A stretch of DNA of 64,000 nucleotides from JAAYAE01 sp963678395. Its GTDB lineage: Bacteria; Bacillota; Negativicutes; Acidaminococcales; Acidaminococcaceae. A program made the position numbers and the translations under genes. Location of the stretch: contig OY782827.1 in assembly GCA_963678395.1 (NCBI GenBank), positions 1,612,001 through 1,676,000 of the forward strand, read 5' to 3'. The notes below the pieces were generated by a model. That model saw only the letters and a program-made list of their open reading frames with translations, was not told where the DNA came from and ran no database searches. This document shows, one piece after another, positions 20,888-29,863 of the stretch (position 1 is its first letter; the number at the start of each line of letters is the position of its first letter).

Positions 20888-22894
20888 CTACTGTTTTCTT
20901 TTGCTTAATTCCCCTTTTATAAGAATTATCCTATCTCTATATTCTGCTGCTCGCTCAAAATCCAATTCTTTGGCTGCTGCCGCCATTTTTTTATCTAATT
21001 CTTTTACAAGCTTTTGCAATGCCTTTTCAGAACTTTTCTTTAGTGCTTTCACGGAATAACCTTCGGCAGCGCTATCCTCTGCTACCTTCGTCAAATGAAT
21101 TAGTTCTACGACTTTTTTCTCAATGGTCTTAGGTGTGATCCCATGCTCTACATTATATGCTTCCTGCTTTGCCCGCCTTCTATTGGTTTCGCCTATTGCC
21201 CGCTCCATGGAACCTGTTATTTTATCTGCATACATAATAACACGGCCATGAACATTACGAGCTGCACGTCCAATAGTTTGAATCATTGCTGTATCTGATC
21301 GTAAAAAGCCTTCTTTATCCGCATCCAAAATAGCTATTAAAGAAACCTCCGGCAAATCCAATCCCTCGCGCAATAAGTTAATACCAACTAAAACATCAAA
21401 TACTCCGGCACGCAAATCATGAATGATTTCTGCCCGCTCTATTGTAACAATATCCGAATGTAAATATCTAACTTTTACATCTGCTTCTGTCAAATAATCC
21501 GTCAAAGCTTCTGACATTTTTTTTGTTAAAGTAGTTACCAACACACGCTCGCCGGCTTTTGCTACTTTATGTATTTCTCCCAATAGATCATCTATCTGCC
21601 CTTTAATCGGCCTTATTTCTATCTGAGGGTCAACCAAGCCTGTAGGGCGAATTATTTGTTCAACTACCTGGTCAGCCTCCTGCAACTCATAAGCAGAAGG
21701 TGTTGCCGAAACATAAATAGCCTGCCCACGCTGTTCTTGAAACTCAGTAAAAGTCAAAGGCCTATTGTCGCAGGCAGAAGGCAATCTGAAACCATAATCT
21801 ACTAACATGTTTTTACGCGATCTGTCACCGGCAAACATAGCCCTTATTTGCGGAAGGGTTACATGACACTCGTCAATAACCGTCAAAAAATCTGTAGGGA
21901 AATAATTTACCAGCGTGAAAGGCGGTTCCCCCGGTTTTCTGTCCGTAAGCAACCTAGAATAATTTTCAATGCCTGAACAGTAACCCATTTCAGCCATCAT
22001 CTCTAAATCATAATTAGTCCTTTGTTCCAAACGCTGGGCTTCTAAAATTTTGTTTTGGCTTTTTAAATCTGCCAATCTATGTGCCAATTCTGTGCGAATA
22101 TCATCCATAGCTCTTGCCAGATTTTCCGGTGAAGTTACATAATGAGAAGCCGGAAAAATTGCTACATGATTACGTTTTGTTAAAACTTCACCTGTTAGCA
22201 CATCTATTTCCATAATATTCTCAACTTCATCGCCAAAAAGCTCGATACGAATAGCCTTCTCATTATAATTGGCAGGAATAACCTCAATAACATCGCCACG
22301 CACACGGAAAGTACCACGTTCAAAAGCGATATCATTACGGCTGTACTGTATTGTTACCAATTTTTTTAATATTTCTTGCCTGTCCACGTTCTGCCCAACT
22401 CTAAGGGATAATACCATATCGTAATAATCTTTAGGAGCACCCAAACCATATATACAGGAAACACTGGCTACAACAATTACATCGCGGCGTTCAAAAAGCG
22501 CACTTGTAGCGGAATGCCTGAGCTTATCAATCTCGTCATTAATAGACGAATCTTTTTCAATGTAAGTATCCGTCTGGGGAATATATGCCTCTGGCTGGTA
22601 ATAGTCATAATACGACACAAAATATTCTACCGCATTATCTGGAAAAAACAACTTTAATTCACTGGCTAATTGTGCTGCCAAAGTTTTATTATGAGCGATA
22701 ACCAATGTTGGTTTTTGCACTTTATTGATTACTTGAGCAATTGTATAAGTTTTTCCTGTTCCAGTAGCGCCTAAAAGCACTTGTGTGTGAAGCCCTTGTT
22801 TTATGCCTCTTGTGAGCTCTTTAATCGCTTCCGGCTGATCACCTGCTGGTTCAAAGGGTGCATTTATTTTGAAATCCACTATATCCACCTTCAT
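20888..22894 (-). CDS. uvrB: excinuclease ABC subunit B
   Basis: This 668-residue helicase-like subunit has Walker A GATGTGKT near residue 43, the damage-probing beta-hairpin region (YYDYYQPEAYIPQTDTY), helicase motif VIDECH, and motif VI QTIGRAARN. The C-terminal UVR motif (LDFERAAEYRDRI) binds UvrC. It is first of uvrB-uvrA-uvrC-rubredoxin. A TATAAT about 30 bases upstream of the start is a probable -10; I see no clear -35. Confidence 0.98.
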   Translation of the reverse strand: MKVDIVDFKINAPFEPAGDQPEAIKELTRGIKQGLHTQVLLGATGTGKTYTIAQVINKVQKPTLVIAHNKTLAAQLASELKLFFPDNAVEYFVSYYDYYQPEAYIPQTDTYIEKDSSINDEIDKLRHSATSALFERRDVIVVASVSCIYGLGAPKDYYDMVLSLRVGQNVDRQEILKKLVTIQYSRNDIAFERGTFRVRGDVIEVIPANYNEKAIRIELFGDEVENIMEIDVLTGEVLTKRNHVAIFPASHYVTSPENLARAMDDIRTELAHRLADLKSQNKILEAQRLEQRTNYDLEMMAEMGYCSGIENYSRLLTDRKPGEPPFTLVNYFPTDFLTVIDECHVTLPQIRAMFAGDRSRKNMLVDYGFRLPSACDNRPLTFTEFQEQRGQAIYVSATPSAYELQEADQVVEQIIRPTGLVDPQIEIRPIKGQIDDLLGEIHKVAKAGERVLVTTLTKKMSEALTDYLTEADVKVRYLHSDIVTIERAEIIHDLRAGVFDVLVGINLLREGLDLPEVSLIAILDADKEGFLRSDTAMIQTIGRAARNVHGRVIMYADKITGSMERAIGETNRRRAKQEAYNVEHGITPKTIEKKVVELIHLTKVAEDSAAEGYSVKALKKSSEKALQKLVKELDKKMAAAAKELDFERAAEYRDRIILIKGELSKRKQ

Positions 22895-22974
22895 AATCTT
22901 TTTATAATCTTTAAGTATTATATCATAATGTTTATGTTCTAATATGGCAATTTTATGAATAAGCGCAAAAAAAA

Positions 22975-22998
22975 AGACTTCCCAAAGGAAGTCTTTTA
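22975..22998 (-). terminator. terminator of infC-rpmI-rplT
   Basis: The stem AGACTTCC / GGAAGTCT with loop CAAA is followed on the complement strand by a run of nine T. It lies 11 bases after the rplT stop codon. Confidence 0.88.
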
Positions 22999-23008
22999 AA
23001 TTTACAAA

Positions 23009-23362
23009 TTATAAAGCAGCTTTAGCTGTTTCTACCAATTTTGCAAATGCTGCGGCATCAGTAATAGCCATGTCAGACATAACCTTACGATCCATCTCAA
23101 CACCAGCTCTGGTCAAACCACAAATGAAACGACTATAACTCATACCGTTTGCACGAGTTGCTGCATTAATACGAGCGATCCATAATTTACGGAAAACGCG
23201 TTTCTTTGTACGTCTGTCACGACGAGCATAGGAAAGGCCCTTCATTACGGTTTCGTTAGCTTTTTTGAACAACTTGCTCTTACTACCACGGTAACCTTTT
23301 GCTAATTTAAGAATATGTTTATGACGTCTATGAGCGGTTACGCCCACTTTAACTCTAGCCAT
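23009..23362 (-). CDS. rplT: ribosomal protein L20
   Basis: The length of 117 residues is normal for bL20. The basic N-terminal extension (MARVKVGVTAHRRHKHILKL) and the helical body with RRDRRTKKR are typical. L20 is needed for early 50S assembly and in Firmicutes represses its own operon by binding the leader RNA. It is last in infC-rpmI-rplT. Confidence 0.98.
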   Translation of the reverse strand: MARVKVGVTAHRRHKHILKLAKGYRGSKSKLFKKANETVMKGLSYARRDRRTKKRVFRKLWIARINAATRANGMSYSRFICGLTRAGVEMDRKVMSDMAITDAAAFAKLVETAKAAL

Positions 23363-23390
23363 TGTTATTTCCTCCTTTAACTAAATAATA

Positions 23391-23588
23391 TTATGCGTAT
23401 GGCAACATTTTTGCTACGCGGTCATGATCAGTCTTATGTACCAACCCTGCTTTACGCAAGTTTCTCTTGCGAGATGGGGATTTATGTTCAAGAATATGAC
23501 TTCTAAAAGCCTTAGAACGCTTAAATTCACCAGTTGCTGTTGCTTTAAAACGTTTAGCGGCAGCTCTGCGGGTTTTCATTTTTGGCAT
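23391..23588 (-). CDS. rpmI: ribosomal protein L35
   Basis: The 65-residue bL35 begins MPKMKTRRAAAKRFK. The ATG at 23588 is chosen because AAGGAGG lies nine bases upstream and it gives the family's N-terminus; a longer in-frame start at 23630 would add 14 foreign residues. It lies between infC and rplT. Confidence 0.97.
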   Translation of the reverse strand: MPKMKTRRAAAKRFKATATGEFKRSKAFRSHILEHKSPSRKRNLRKAGLVHKTDHDRVAKMLPYA

Positions 23589-23604
23589 AATAACTTCCTC
23601 CTTA

Positions 23605-24123
23605 TTATTTGGTAACCTTAGGCGTAACAATCATAATCATGTTTTTGCCTTCTAGTTTGGCACCACGTTCAACAATACAAATATCATCTAATTGTTTCGC
23701 CATTTTAGTTAATAATAATTCGCCTAATTCCGGATGAGACAATTCACGTCCGCGGAACATAATGGTGACTTTGACCTTATCGCCGTCTTCCAAGAAACGT
23801 ACCGCATTTTTGTACTTAGTATTAAAATCGTGATCCTCAATACCAGGACGAAGTTTAACTTCTTTAACATCAACTGTTTTTTGGCGTTTACGCGCCTCTT
23901 TGTCACGCTTTTGTTGCTCGTAGCGATACTTGCCGAAATCCATAATCCGACAAACAGGCGGCTTTGCTGTAGGAGCTATTTCAACTAAATCTAAATTTCG
24001 TTCAATTGCTAAATTTAAAGCGTCTTCAACCGACATAACTCCCAATTGTTCGCCATCATCAGCATTTACACGCACCTCGCGGGCCCTAATCTGTTCGTTG
24101 ATTCGCAAGTCTTCTTTGGCTAT
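23605..24123 (-). CDS. infC: translation initiation factor IF-3, probable ATA start
   Basis: IF-3 blocks premature subunit joining and proofreads the start codon. The core (INEQIRAREVRV, NLDLVEIAPTAKPPVCRIMD, and a C-terminal domain ending KNMIMIVTPKV) is complete. No ATG, GTG or CTG is available near the 5' end: after an in-frame TGA (24130-24132) the codons are ATT, GTC, ATA, GCC and so on. An ATA at 24121-24123 has GGAGG nine bases upstream and gives an N-terminus aligning with B. subtilis IF-3. A TTG at 24108 has no good ribosome site. Rare AUU/AUA starts are a known autoregulation device of infC. Confidence 0.93.
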   Translation of the reverse strand: MAKEDLRINEQIRAREVRVNADDGEQLGVMSVEDALNLAIERNLDLVEIAPTAKPPVCRIMDFGKYRYEQQKRDKEARKRQKTVDVKEVKLRPGIEDHDFNTKYKNAVRFLEDGDKVKVTIMFRGRELSHPELGELLLTKMAKQLDDICIVERGAKLEGKNMIMIVTPKVTK

Positions 24124-24139
24124 GACAATTCACCTCCAT

Positions 24140-24257
24140 GAAATAAAAAAACGAGTAGAAATAAATTCCACCCGTTAGTAATAATCAATATCACTGACCC
24201 TGTCGAACTCTTGGTTGCAAGGTGAGAAACGGACGGTTTCTACTTCGTTATTGAATT
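24140..24257 (-). promoter_or_regulatory. L20-type leader (attenuator of infC operon)
   Basis: The untranslated leader between the promoter and infC holds two hairpins. One, with arms GTAGAAAC / GTTTCTC, lies early in the leader. The other (24151-24175), with arms ACGGGTGGAA / TTTCTACTCGT, is followed by T7 and looks like an intrinsic terminator a few bases before the ribosome site. The gene order and arrangement match the L20 leader, in which L20 binding favours termination. A covariance-model search would confirm the class. Confidence 0.7.
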
Positions 24258-24286
24258 ATGATACCATAATATAGCTACAGCGTCAA
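24258..24286 (-). promoter_or_regulatory. promoter of infC-rpmI-rplT
   Basis: On the complement, TTGACG (24281-24286) and TATCAT (24258-24263) are 17 bases apart. The -35 box overlaps the space just downstream of the thrS stop codon. Confidence 0.75.
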
Positions 24287-24292
24287 GAATTT

Positions 24293-26197
24293 TTATTTCT
24301 TATCTGCGATTTCTTTCTGCAGCATAGTAATAAACTCTTCCACCTTCATGGTGCCCTTGTCGCCTTCGCTACGACTTCTTACAGCTACAGTACAAGCTTC
24401 AACTTCTTTTTCGCCTATGACAAGCATATAGGGGACTTTTTGTACTTGCGCTTCACGTATTTTATATCCGATTTTTTCATTACGTTCATCTAGTTCTACT
24501 CTCAAACCAAGTGCAAACATTTTTCGCTCAATTTCCTTGGCATAAGGGATGAATTTATCAGAAATCGGCATAATTCTTGCCTGTTGTGGTGCCAACCATG
24601 CAGGGAAAGCTCCTGCATAGTTCTCAATTAAAATTCCAATAAAACGCTCAATGGAACCATACACTACCCTGTGGATCATATCCGGCCTATGTTTTTGACC
24701 ATCTTCTCCTGTGTAAGTTAAATCGAATTTTTCCGGCAGCAACATGTCTAATTGAATAGTGCCACACTGCCATGTTCTGCCAATAGAATCTTGCAAATGA
24801 AAGTCAATCTTAGGCCCGTAGAAAGCGCCATCTCCCTCATTAACAATATAATTCAAGCCGAAATCATCCATAGCTTCACGTAAGGAATTGGTTGCATGTT
24901 CCCAAGTCGCATCATCACCCATAGAGTTATCAGGACGAGTTGACAGTTCAGCGCGATATTTCAAGCCAAAAGTAGCATAAACTTCATCGAATAAACGAAT
25001 GGTTTCTTGAATAACCTCTTTAATCTGACTAGGCATCATAAAAATATGAGCATCGTCTTGTGTAAAGCAACGTACACGGAACAAGCCATGTAAAGCGCCT
25101 GAAAGCTCATGGCGGTGTACTAAACCTAGCTCACCGCAACGAATAGGCAATTCACGGTAGGAATGCGGTTTATTCGCATAGACCAACATGCCGCCCGGGC
25201 AATTCATAGGTTTAATTGCGTAGTCTAATTCGTCTATTTTAGTGAAATACATGTTTTCCTTGTAATGATCCCAGTGACCTGAAGTCTCCCATAATTGTCT
25301 AGATAAAATCATAGGAGTTTGAATTTCTGTATAACCATAACGTCTATGTACTTGGCGCCAGTATTCAATTAATTGGTTGCGAATAATCATGCCATTTGGT
25401 AAAAAGAACGGGAACCCGGGTCCCTCATCAGCCAACATGAATATTTCTAACTCTTTGCCTAATTTACGATGGTCACGTTTTATCGCTTCCTCCATCATAT
25501 GCACATAAGCATCTAGTTCTTCCTTAGTAGCAAAAGCCGTACCATAAATACGTTGCAACATTTTATTCTTTTCATTACCGCGCCAATAGGCACCAGCTAT
25601 ACTTTGTAATTTAAAGGCTTTAATCTTTCCTGTGCTAGGACAATGTGGGCCAGCACATAAATCAGTAAAATCACCTTGTGTATAAAGGCTTATGACAGCA
25701 TCTTTAGGCAAATCATTAATTAATTCAACCTTATAGGGTTCTTCCATTGCCGCAAATTTAGCCAAAGCTTCCTCTCTTGGTAGTTCAGTACGAACTAAAG
25801 GAATATTAGCCTTAATAATTTTAGCCATCTCTTTTTCAAATGCAACTAAATCCTCAGGTGTAAAAACATATTCGCTATCCAAGTCATAATAGAACCCCTT
25901 ATCTATAGCAGGTCCAATAGCAAACTTGGTCCCTGGGAATAAATGTTGGATTGCTTGTGCCATAATATGCGAAGCAGTGTGGCGAATCGCATGCAATCCT
26001 TCTACAGAGTCTGGTGTTACAAATTCAACCTTGGCATCATGTTCTAAGGTATCAGTTAAATCTTTATTTACTCCATCTACTATGGCCAGTAACGCACTCT
26101 TGCCCAACTTTTGATTTAGACCTTTAGCTATTTGCAAAAGAGTTGAACCAGCTTCAAATTCTTTTTTTGAACCGTCTTTTAATTCTACAGTAATCAT
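24293..26197 (-). CDS. thrS: threonyl-tRNA synthetase
   Basis: This 634-residue class II synthetase has an N-terminal TGS domain (1-60), the editing domain with the HxxxH zinc motif (HTASH near 73), and the catalytic core with MNCPGG (zinc/threonine-binding Cys), class II motif 2 (ELGLVHRHELSGALHGLFRV split by the active site) and a C-terminal anticodon-binding domain. It charges tRNA-Thr. It is controlled by the T-box upstream and followed directly by the infC promoter. Confidence 0.98.
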   Translation of the reverse strand: MITVELKDGSKKEFEAGSTLLQIAKGLNQKLGKSALLAIVDGVNKDLTDTLEHDAKVEFVTPDSVEGLHAIRHTASHIMAQAIQHLFPGTKFAIGPAIDKGFYYDLDSEYVFTPEDLVAFEKEMAKIIKANIPLVRTELPREEALAKFAAMEEPYKVELINDLPKDAVISLYTQGDFTDLCAGPHCPSTGKIKAFKLQSIAGAYWRGNEKNKMLQRIYGTAFATKEELDAYVHMMEEAIKRDHRKLGKELEIFMLADEGPGFPFFLPNGMIIRNQLIEYWRQVHRRYGYTEIQTPMILSRQLWETSGHWDHYKENMYFTKIDELDYAIKPMNCPGGMLVYANKPHSYRELPIRCGELGLVHRHELSGALHGLFRVRCFTQDDAHIFMMPSQIKEVIQETIRLFDEVYATFGLKYRAELSTRPDNSMGDDATWEHATNSLREAMDDFGLNYIVNEGDGAFYGPKIDFHLQDSIGRTWQCGTIQLDMLLPEKFDLTYTGEDGQKHRPDMIHRVVYGSIERFIGILIENYAGAFPAWLAPQQARIMPISDKFIPYAKEIERKMFALGLRVELDERNEKIGYKIREAQVQKVPYMLVIGEKEVEACTVAVRSRSEGDKGTMKVEEFITMLQKEIADKK

Positions 26198-26231
26198 TTT
26201 TTTCCTCCTTATGTTTTCACAATCTTTTCAT

Positions 26232-26495
26232 AATAAAAAAAACATCTCTATCCACTACTTAACGTAGGGACGAAATGTTGTGCTTCCGTGGTTCCACCCA
26301 AATTGATTAACCTAATAATCCTCTTTAGCACCTTTAACGCAGGTTTTGCGACCTTATCTACTACTATTTCGAAAGGTAGTTTGAAGGTGGTTCCATATCT
26401 CTTTAACTTATCGCTCTCAGCCTTGACGATATTTTCTGTAAGTAATTATCTGATATGCGGTCCTTCGCATTACATTTAGCTATTTTCTGTTACAT
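26232..26495 (-). promoter_or_regulatory. T-box riboswitch of thrS
   Basis: The thrS leader contains the conserved T-box sequence GGGTGGAACCACGG at 26286-26299 (complement). It is followed by a long terminator hairpin (26241-26279, arms AACATTTCGTCCCTAC / GTAGTGGATAGAGATGTT) and a T-run. The upper leader has a stem-I-like region in which GGAACCACC could present ACC, a threonine codon, as the specifier. Uncharged tRNA-Thr would favour the antiterminator. The class is secure; the exact specifier is inferred. Confidence 0.9.
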
Positions 26496-26498
26496 TTT

Positions 26499-26526
26499 AT
26501 TATAGCACAAGGGGTTTTAGTGTCAA
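26499..26526 (-). promoter_or_regulatory. promoter of thrS
   Basis: On the complement, a consensus TTGACA (26521-26526) and TATAAT (26499-26504) are 16 bases apart, immediately upstream of the T-box leader. Confidence 0.85.
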
Positions 26527-26584
26527 GGAAAAAATTAACTTTCCGGTATGTAAAAAATCTATTGCTTACTATCCGAAACGTTTT

Positions 26585-26613
26585 TTGAAATTAACCTATA
26601 AACGTAGTATAAT
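26585..26613 (+). promoter_or_regulatory. promoter of the DUF4127 gene
   Basis: TTGAAA (26585-26590) and TATAAT (26608-26613) are 17 bases apart, shortly before the GAGGAGG ribosome site at about 26628. It is divergent from the thrS promoter. Confidence 0.75.
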
Positions 26614-26643
26614 GATGTAATATTATTGAGGAGGAAATCTGTC

Positions 26644-28207
26644 GTGCATATGCAAAGTAAGCAGCTTGCAACCTGGTTTATTATGCTAATAATAACTTGT
26701 ACACTTGCATCACAGGTTGAAGCGGAAGCAAAAATCATTTATATTCCTCTAGACAATAGGCCTGTATGTCTAGACTATGTTAAGGATACGGCCGCTAAGG
26801 CTGGTTATAATCTAACTATTCCTCCTGTTAAGCTCTTGTCCAATCACAAAAACAACAGCAATATTAAGGAGTTGTGGAAATGGTTAGAAAAAGAAGCTCC
26901 GACTGCCAGAGCTGCGGTCATTGCTACGGATACCCTTACTTATGGCGGACTTGTGGCTTCTCGCAAACATGAGCATACAGCGCGCTTTTTAGCTGAAAAA
27001 AATTATGTTTCTACAATCGTTAAAAGCCCTAAACCCCTATATTAAAACCTATGCCTTTTCCACAATCATGCGTACCCCTCGTGAAAGTGCCGGTAATTTA
27101 GAACCTAGTTACTATGCCTATTTTGGTCCAAGTATTTTCAGACTCTCCCAGCTAATTGATAAGGAAGACACCACAAGTCTTACTCACAGTGAAGTACATG
27201 AAAAAACAAATTTATTAAGAAGAATACCCAGCTACTCCTTATTAGACTGGAATATACGTCGTGATAAAAACTTCAAAACCAATCAACAACTTATAAATAT
27301 GGCAGAAGATAACGATTTTGAATTTTTAGCAATTGGCAAAGATGACTGTGCTCCTTTATCACAAACCCATATGGAAAGTCGACATTTAGAAAAATATGCT
27401 GCAAAACTTTCTTCAAAAAAATTCCAGATCGTACCGGGAGTTGATCAACTTGGCTTATTATTAGTTACACGTGCTATTAACGAACTAAACGGCACCAAGC
27501 CAAAAATTTATGTAACATATGCCCCCGGGAAAGGTGGTAATACTCTCCCTCTCTATTCAGATGAGACCGTCCATGCTTCCATAAAACATCAAATAATTAC
27601 CATGGGTGCTAAAGAAACTCCCAAAAAAGAAAATGCTAATTTAATTTTAGCCGTTAACACTCCCTATAATGGCATCTGTCTGGATTCTACCTCTAATGAA
27701 AATGCTCCTTATGGAGCCTCCTATAACAAAGATTTTGCTAAAGAACTTTCTTTACTAACAGTTGAATATCCCACAGCCTTAGCAGATATATCCTATGCGA
27801 ATGGTGCTGACAACGGCTTCATGTTGGAATTGAAAAACCGCAATCTGCTTGGCCGTTTCGTTTCTTACTCCGGCTGGAATACTGCAGATAACAGTATTGG
27901 CTTTGCTTTAGCACAAGGTATCTTGGCTGCAAAAATGTCAGAAGAAGATAAGAATCGTTTACTCAAAGTCCGCTATTTAGATGACTGGCTATACCAATCT
28001 AATATTCGTTATAGACTAGCCTTGGAAATTGACAGGCAAGATTTCAAACTTAAATACGACCTAGGTAAGTACTACAATAAAATTTTAGGGGCAACCAATA
28101 TACTCTTTACTAAATATGTTCAGCAAGAGCCTTATCTCAAGGGCACTGAATATAACGTAGAATTCCCTTGGAATAGACTTTTTGAAGTAGACGTTAAAGT
28201 ACAATAA
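26644..28207 (+). pseudogene. DUF4127 family secreted protein, frameshifted at A7
   Basis: The frame beginning at GTG 26644 (ribosome site GAGGAGG) encodes a signal peptide, then KIIYIPLDNRPVC and DTLTYGGLVASR, and stops at 27045. The frame that overlaps it continues the same family (YAFSTIMRTPRESAGNLEPSY to the end at 28207). Together they make one DUF4127 protein of about 520 residues; the function of the family is unknown. Frames switch around 26996-27002, a run of seven A. Removing one A joins them exactly. It may be a real mutation, a phase-variable or slippage-corrected gene, or a sequencing error. Confidence 0.85.
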
Positions 28208-28248
28208 AAATAAAGCTTTACACAATTTTTGTGTAAAGCTTTATTTTT
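28208..28248. terminator. bidirectional terminator
   Basis: A long perfect stem, AAATAAAGCTTTACAC / GTGTAAAGCTTTATTT, with A-rich and T-rich ends lies between the convergent DUF4127 gene and yajQ. Confidence 0.88.
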
Positions 28249-28267
28249 ATTCGCAGGTCTATAAAAT

Positions 28268-28759
28268 TTACCTCATGTTTATAAATTGCAAGTCCACACC
28301 AAAATCCTCTGTTTTCAATAACTGAATGACAGCCTGTAAATCATCTTTCTTAGCGCCGGTAACACGAATTTGGTCATCTTGTTGCTGCGTAGTTACTTTT
28401 AATTTCGAAGTTTTAATAGCCGCCACAATATCTCTAGCTTTATCCTTATCGATACCTTGTTTGATTTTTACTGTTTGCCTCACTGTACCCTTAGACGCAG
28501 CTTCAACTTTACCAGGCTCCAAGCCTCGTAGCGATAAACCACGCTTTGCCATTCTTTGTCTTAATATGTCAAGAATAGCGCCCAATTTGTAATCATCTTC
28601 AGCCGCCACCTTTAATTCATTGTCTTTTAAGTCAATACTGGCTGTTGATCCACGAAAATCATATCTTTGAGCAATTTCTTTCTTTGTTTGATTGAGGGCA
28701 TTATCCAACTCTTGCATATCCATCTGTGACACTACATCAAAAGAACTATCTTTAGCCAT
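28268..28759 (-). CDS. YajQ family nucleotide-binding protein
   Basis: This 163-residue protein matches the YajQ/DUF520 family across its length: SFDVVSQMDMQELDNALNQT at the N-terminus, RYDFRGS, and a C-terminal IRVTGAKKDDLQAVIQLL. Members bind nucleotides or cyclic-di-GMP; the role in this lineage is unknown. It is a single gene, with terminators on both sides. Confidence 0.95.
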   Translation of the reverse strand: MAKDSSFDVVSQMDMQELDNALNQTKKEIAQRYDFRGSTASIDLKDNELKVAAEDDYKLGAILDILRQRMAKRGLSLRGLEPGKVEAASKGTVRQTVKIKQGIDKDKARDIVAAIKTSKLKVTTQQQDDQIRVTGAKKDDLQAVIQLLKTEDFGVDLQFINMR

Positions 28760-28810
28760 GGTACTTACCTCCTGTTTTTCCTTTAAGTGATTAGCTATAT
28801 TTTAACATAA

Positions 28811-28840
28811 AAAAAGACCTCTTGTCAGAAGTCTTTTTTG
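28811..28840 (-). terminator. terminator after the glycyl-radical-tail protein gene
   Basis: The stem AAAAAAGAC..TCT / AGA.GTCTTTTTT with loop TGTC begins 4 bases beyond the stop codon at 28844 and isolates the gene from yajQ. Confidence 0.8.
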
Positions 28841-28843
28841 TTT

Positions 28844-29122
28844 TTATAAATGCGCAACACGATCGTGCGCTTCCTGTTTCTTAGCATCATTAAATCTAGG
28901 CAAAGTGCTTAAATACCCAGTAATTCTTCGTACTCTAACAATGCTATCATAGTGAGGTTTTATAACTACATCTTCACCCTCTAGCTCTAAATCCATAGAT
29001 AATAAGGTTTTATGTGGCATTATCTGTAATTGATCTTGCAAATAAGCAGCTGCTTCTTGTTCGTTGATTTCTTCAGGACAGAATACCATAACCCCATTAA
29101 ATTCATAATTCATAATTTTCAA
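28844..29122 (-). CDS. stand-alone protein with NrdD-type glycyl-radical tail
   Basis: This 92-residue protein ends RRITGYL (66-71, with glycine 69) followed by PRFNDAKKQEAHDRV. This is the C-terminal signature of class III ribonucleotide reductase NrdD, where the glycine carries the radical. Residues 1-60 do not resemble NrdD and I do not recognise them. The nrdD gene at 36220-38045 ends just before this very motif. The protein could be a spare radical carrier, as YfiD/GrcA is for pyruvate formate-lyase. It has its own promoter and terminator and a GGAG ribosome site. The motif is seen; the role is inferred. Confidence 0.75.
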   Translation of the reverse strand: MKIMNYEFNGVMVFCPEEINEQEAAAYLQDQLQIMPHKTLLSMDLELEGEDVVIKPHYDSIVRVRRITGYLSTLPRFNDAKKQEAHDRVAHL

Positions 29123-29151
29123 CTCCTAAAACTAAGTCATTGCTTATATAA

Positions 29152-29180
29152 AGATTAGCTTAAATACAATTATTTGTCAA
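29152..29180 (-). promoter_or_regulatory. promoter of the glycyl-radical-tail protein gene
   Basis: On the complement, consensus TTGACA (29175-29180) and TAATCT (29152-29157) are 17 bases apart, about 30 bases before the start codon. Confidence 0.8.
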
Positions 29181-29242
29181 GCAGCTTACACAATATGTAG
29201 TGCCTGTTATTTTCCAGCAATACCATATTATGTAAAAACCTA

Positions 29243-29821
29243 TTAAAGTTGTGGTCTATTTTCCATTTTGTTTACTAAGCTACGCAGTTCATATTTAATA
29301 ACCGTGCTCGCTGGTGTAATTAGTGCTGCGTTATCAGTAGCTACAGAACGTAAAACTTCTTTTAACATTTTATTTTCTTCTAGTTTATAAACATAAATAT
29401 CTGCAAAAGCATATACTCTGGTCAAATCTTCAGCATCATAAAAAGGATTACCCCAACCAATACTATTTAAAGAAATCTCCTCCATTTTATTAACAACCAG
29501 AAGGGCTACAACTTTGACTTTTGCTTTTTTAGCTATTTCCTGTAAGGTGTTTTTATCTAATTTTGCTGTATTTTCCCCCTTTGACGTAATAATATCTAAG
29601 GCCAACTGTTCTGCCTCCTTACCATCTACAATATAATAATACGGAACATGATATCCTTGGCGAACTTGTTGCTTCCAATCCTTAAAAAGAGCAGAATTTA
29701 CATCTCCTGTTCTGTCCATAACAATAAATGCCACCGGCTTCATGTCATAGGCAGCTTCAGTAGTAATTGCCCCACCTAGCAAACACATTATACATAAGCA
29801 AAAAAATAATAACTTCTTCAT
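29243..29821 (-). CDS. secreted protein of unknown function
   Basis: This 192-residue protein has a clear signal peptide (MKKLLFFCLCIMCLLGG, cleavage near residue 23) and a soluble mixed alpha/beta region. I recognise no domain. An internal cysteine-free body and absence of further membrane segments suggest a periplasmic or cell-envelope protein. It follows deoB by about 40 bases and may be the last gene of udp-deoB. Confidence 0.6.
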   Translation of the reverse strand: MKKLLFFCLCIMCLLGGAITTEAAYDMKPVAFIVMDRTGDVNSALFKDWKQQVRQGYHVPYYYIVDGKEAEQLALDIITSKGENTAKLDKNTLQEIAKKAKVKVVALLVVNKMEEISLNSIGWGNPFYDAEDLTRVYAFADIYVYKLEENKMLKEVLRSVATDNAALITPASTVIKYELRSLVNKMENRPQL

Positions 29822-29863
29822 CTTTTCACCTCCATAAATAATAATACCTACTTTAAAATACTT

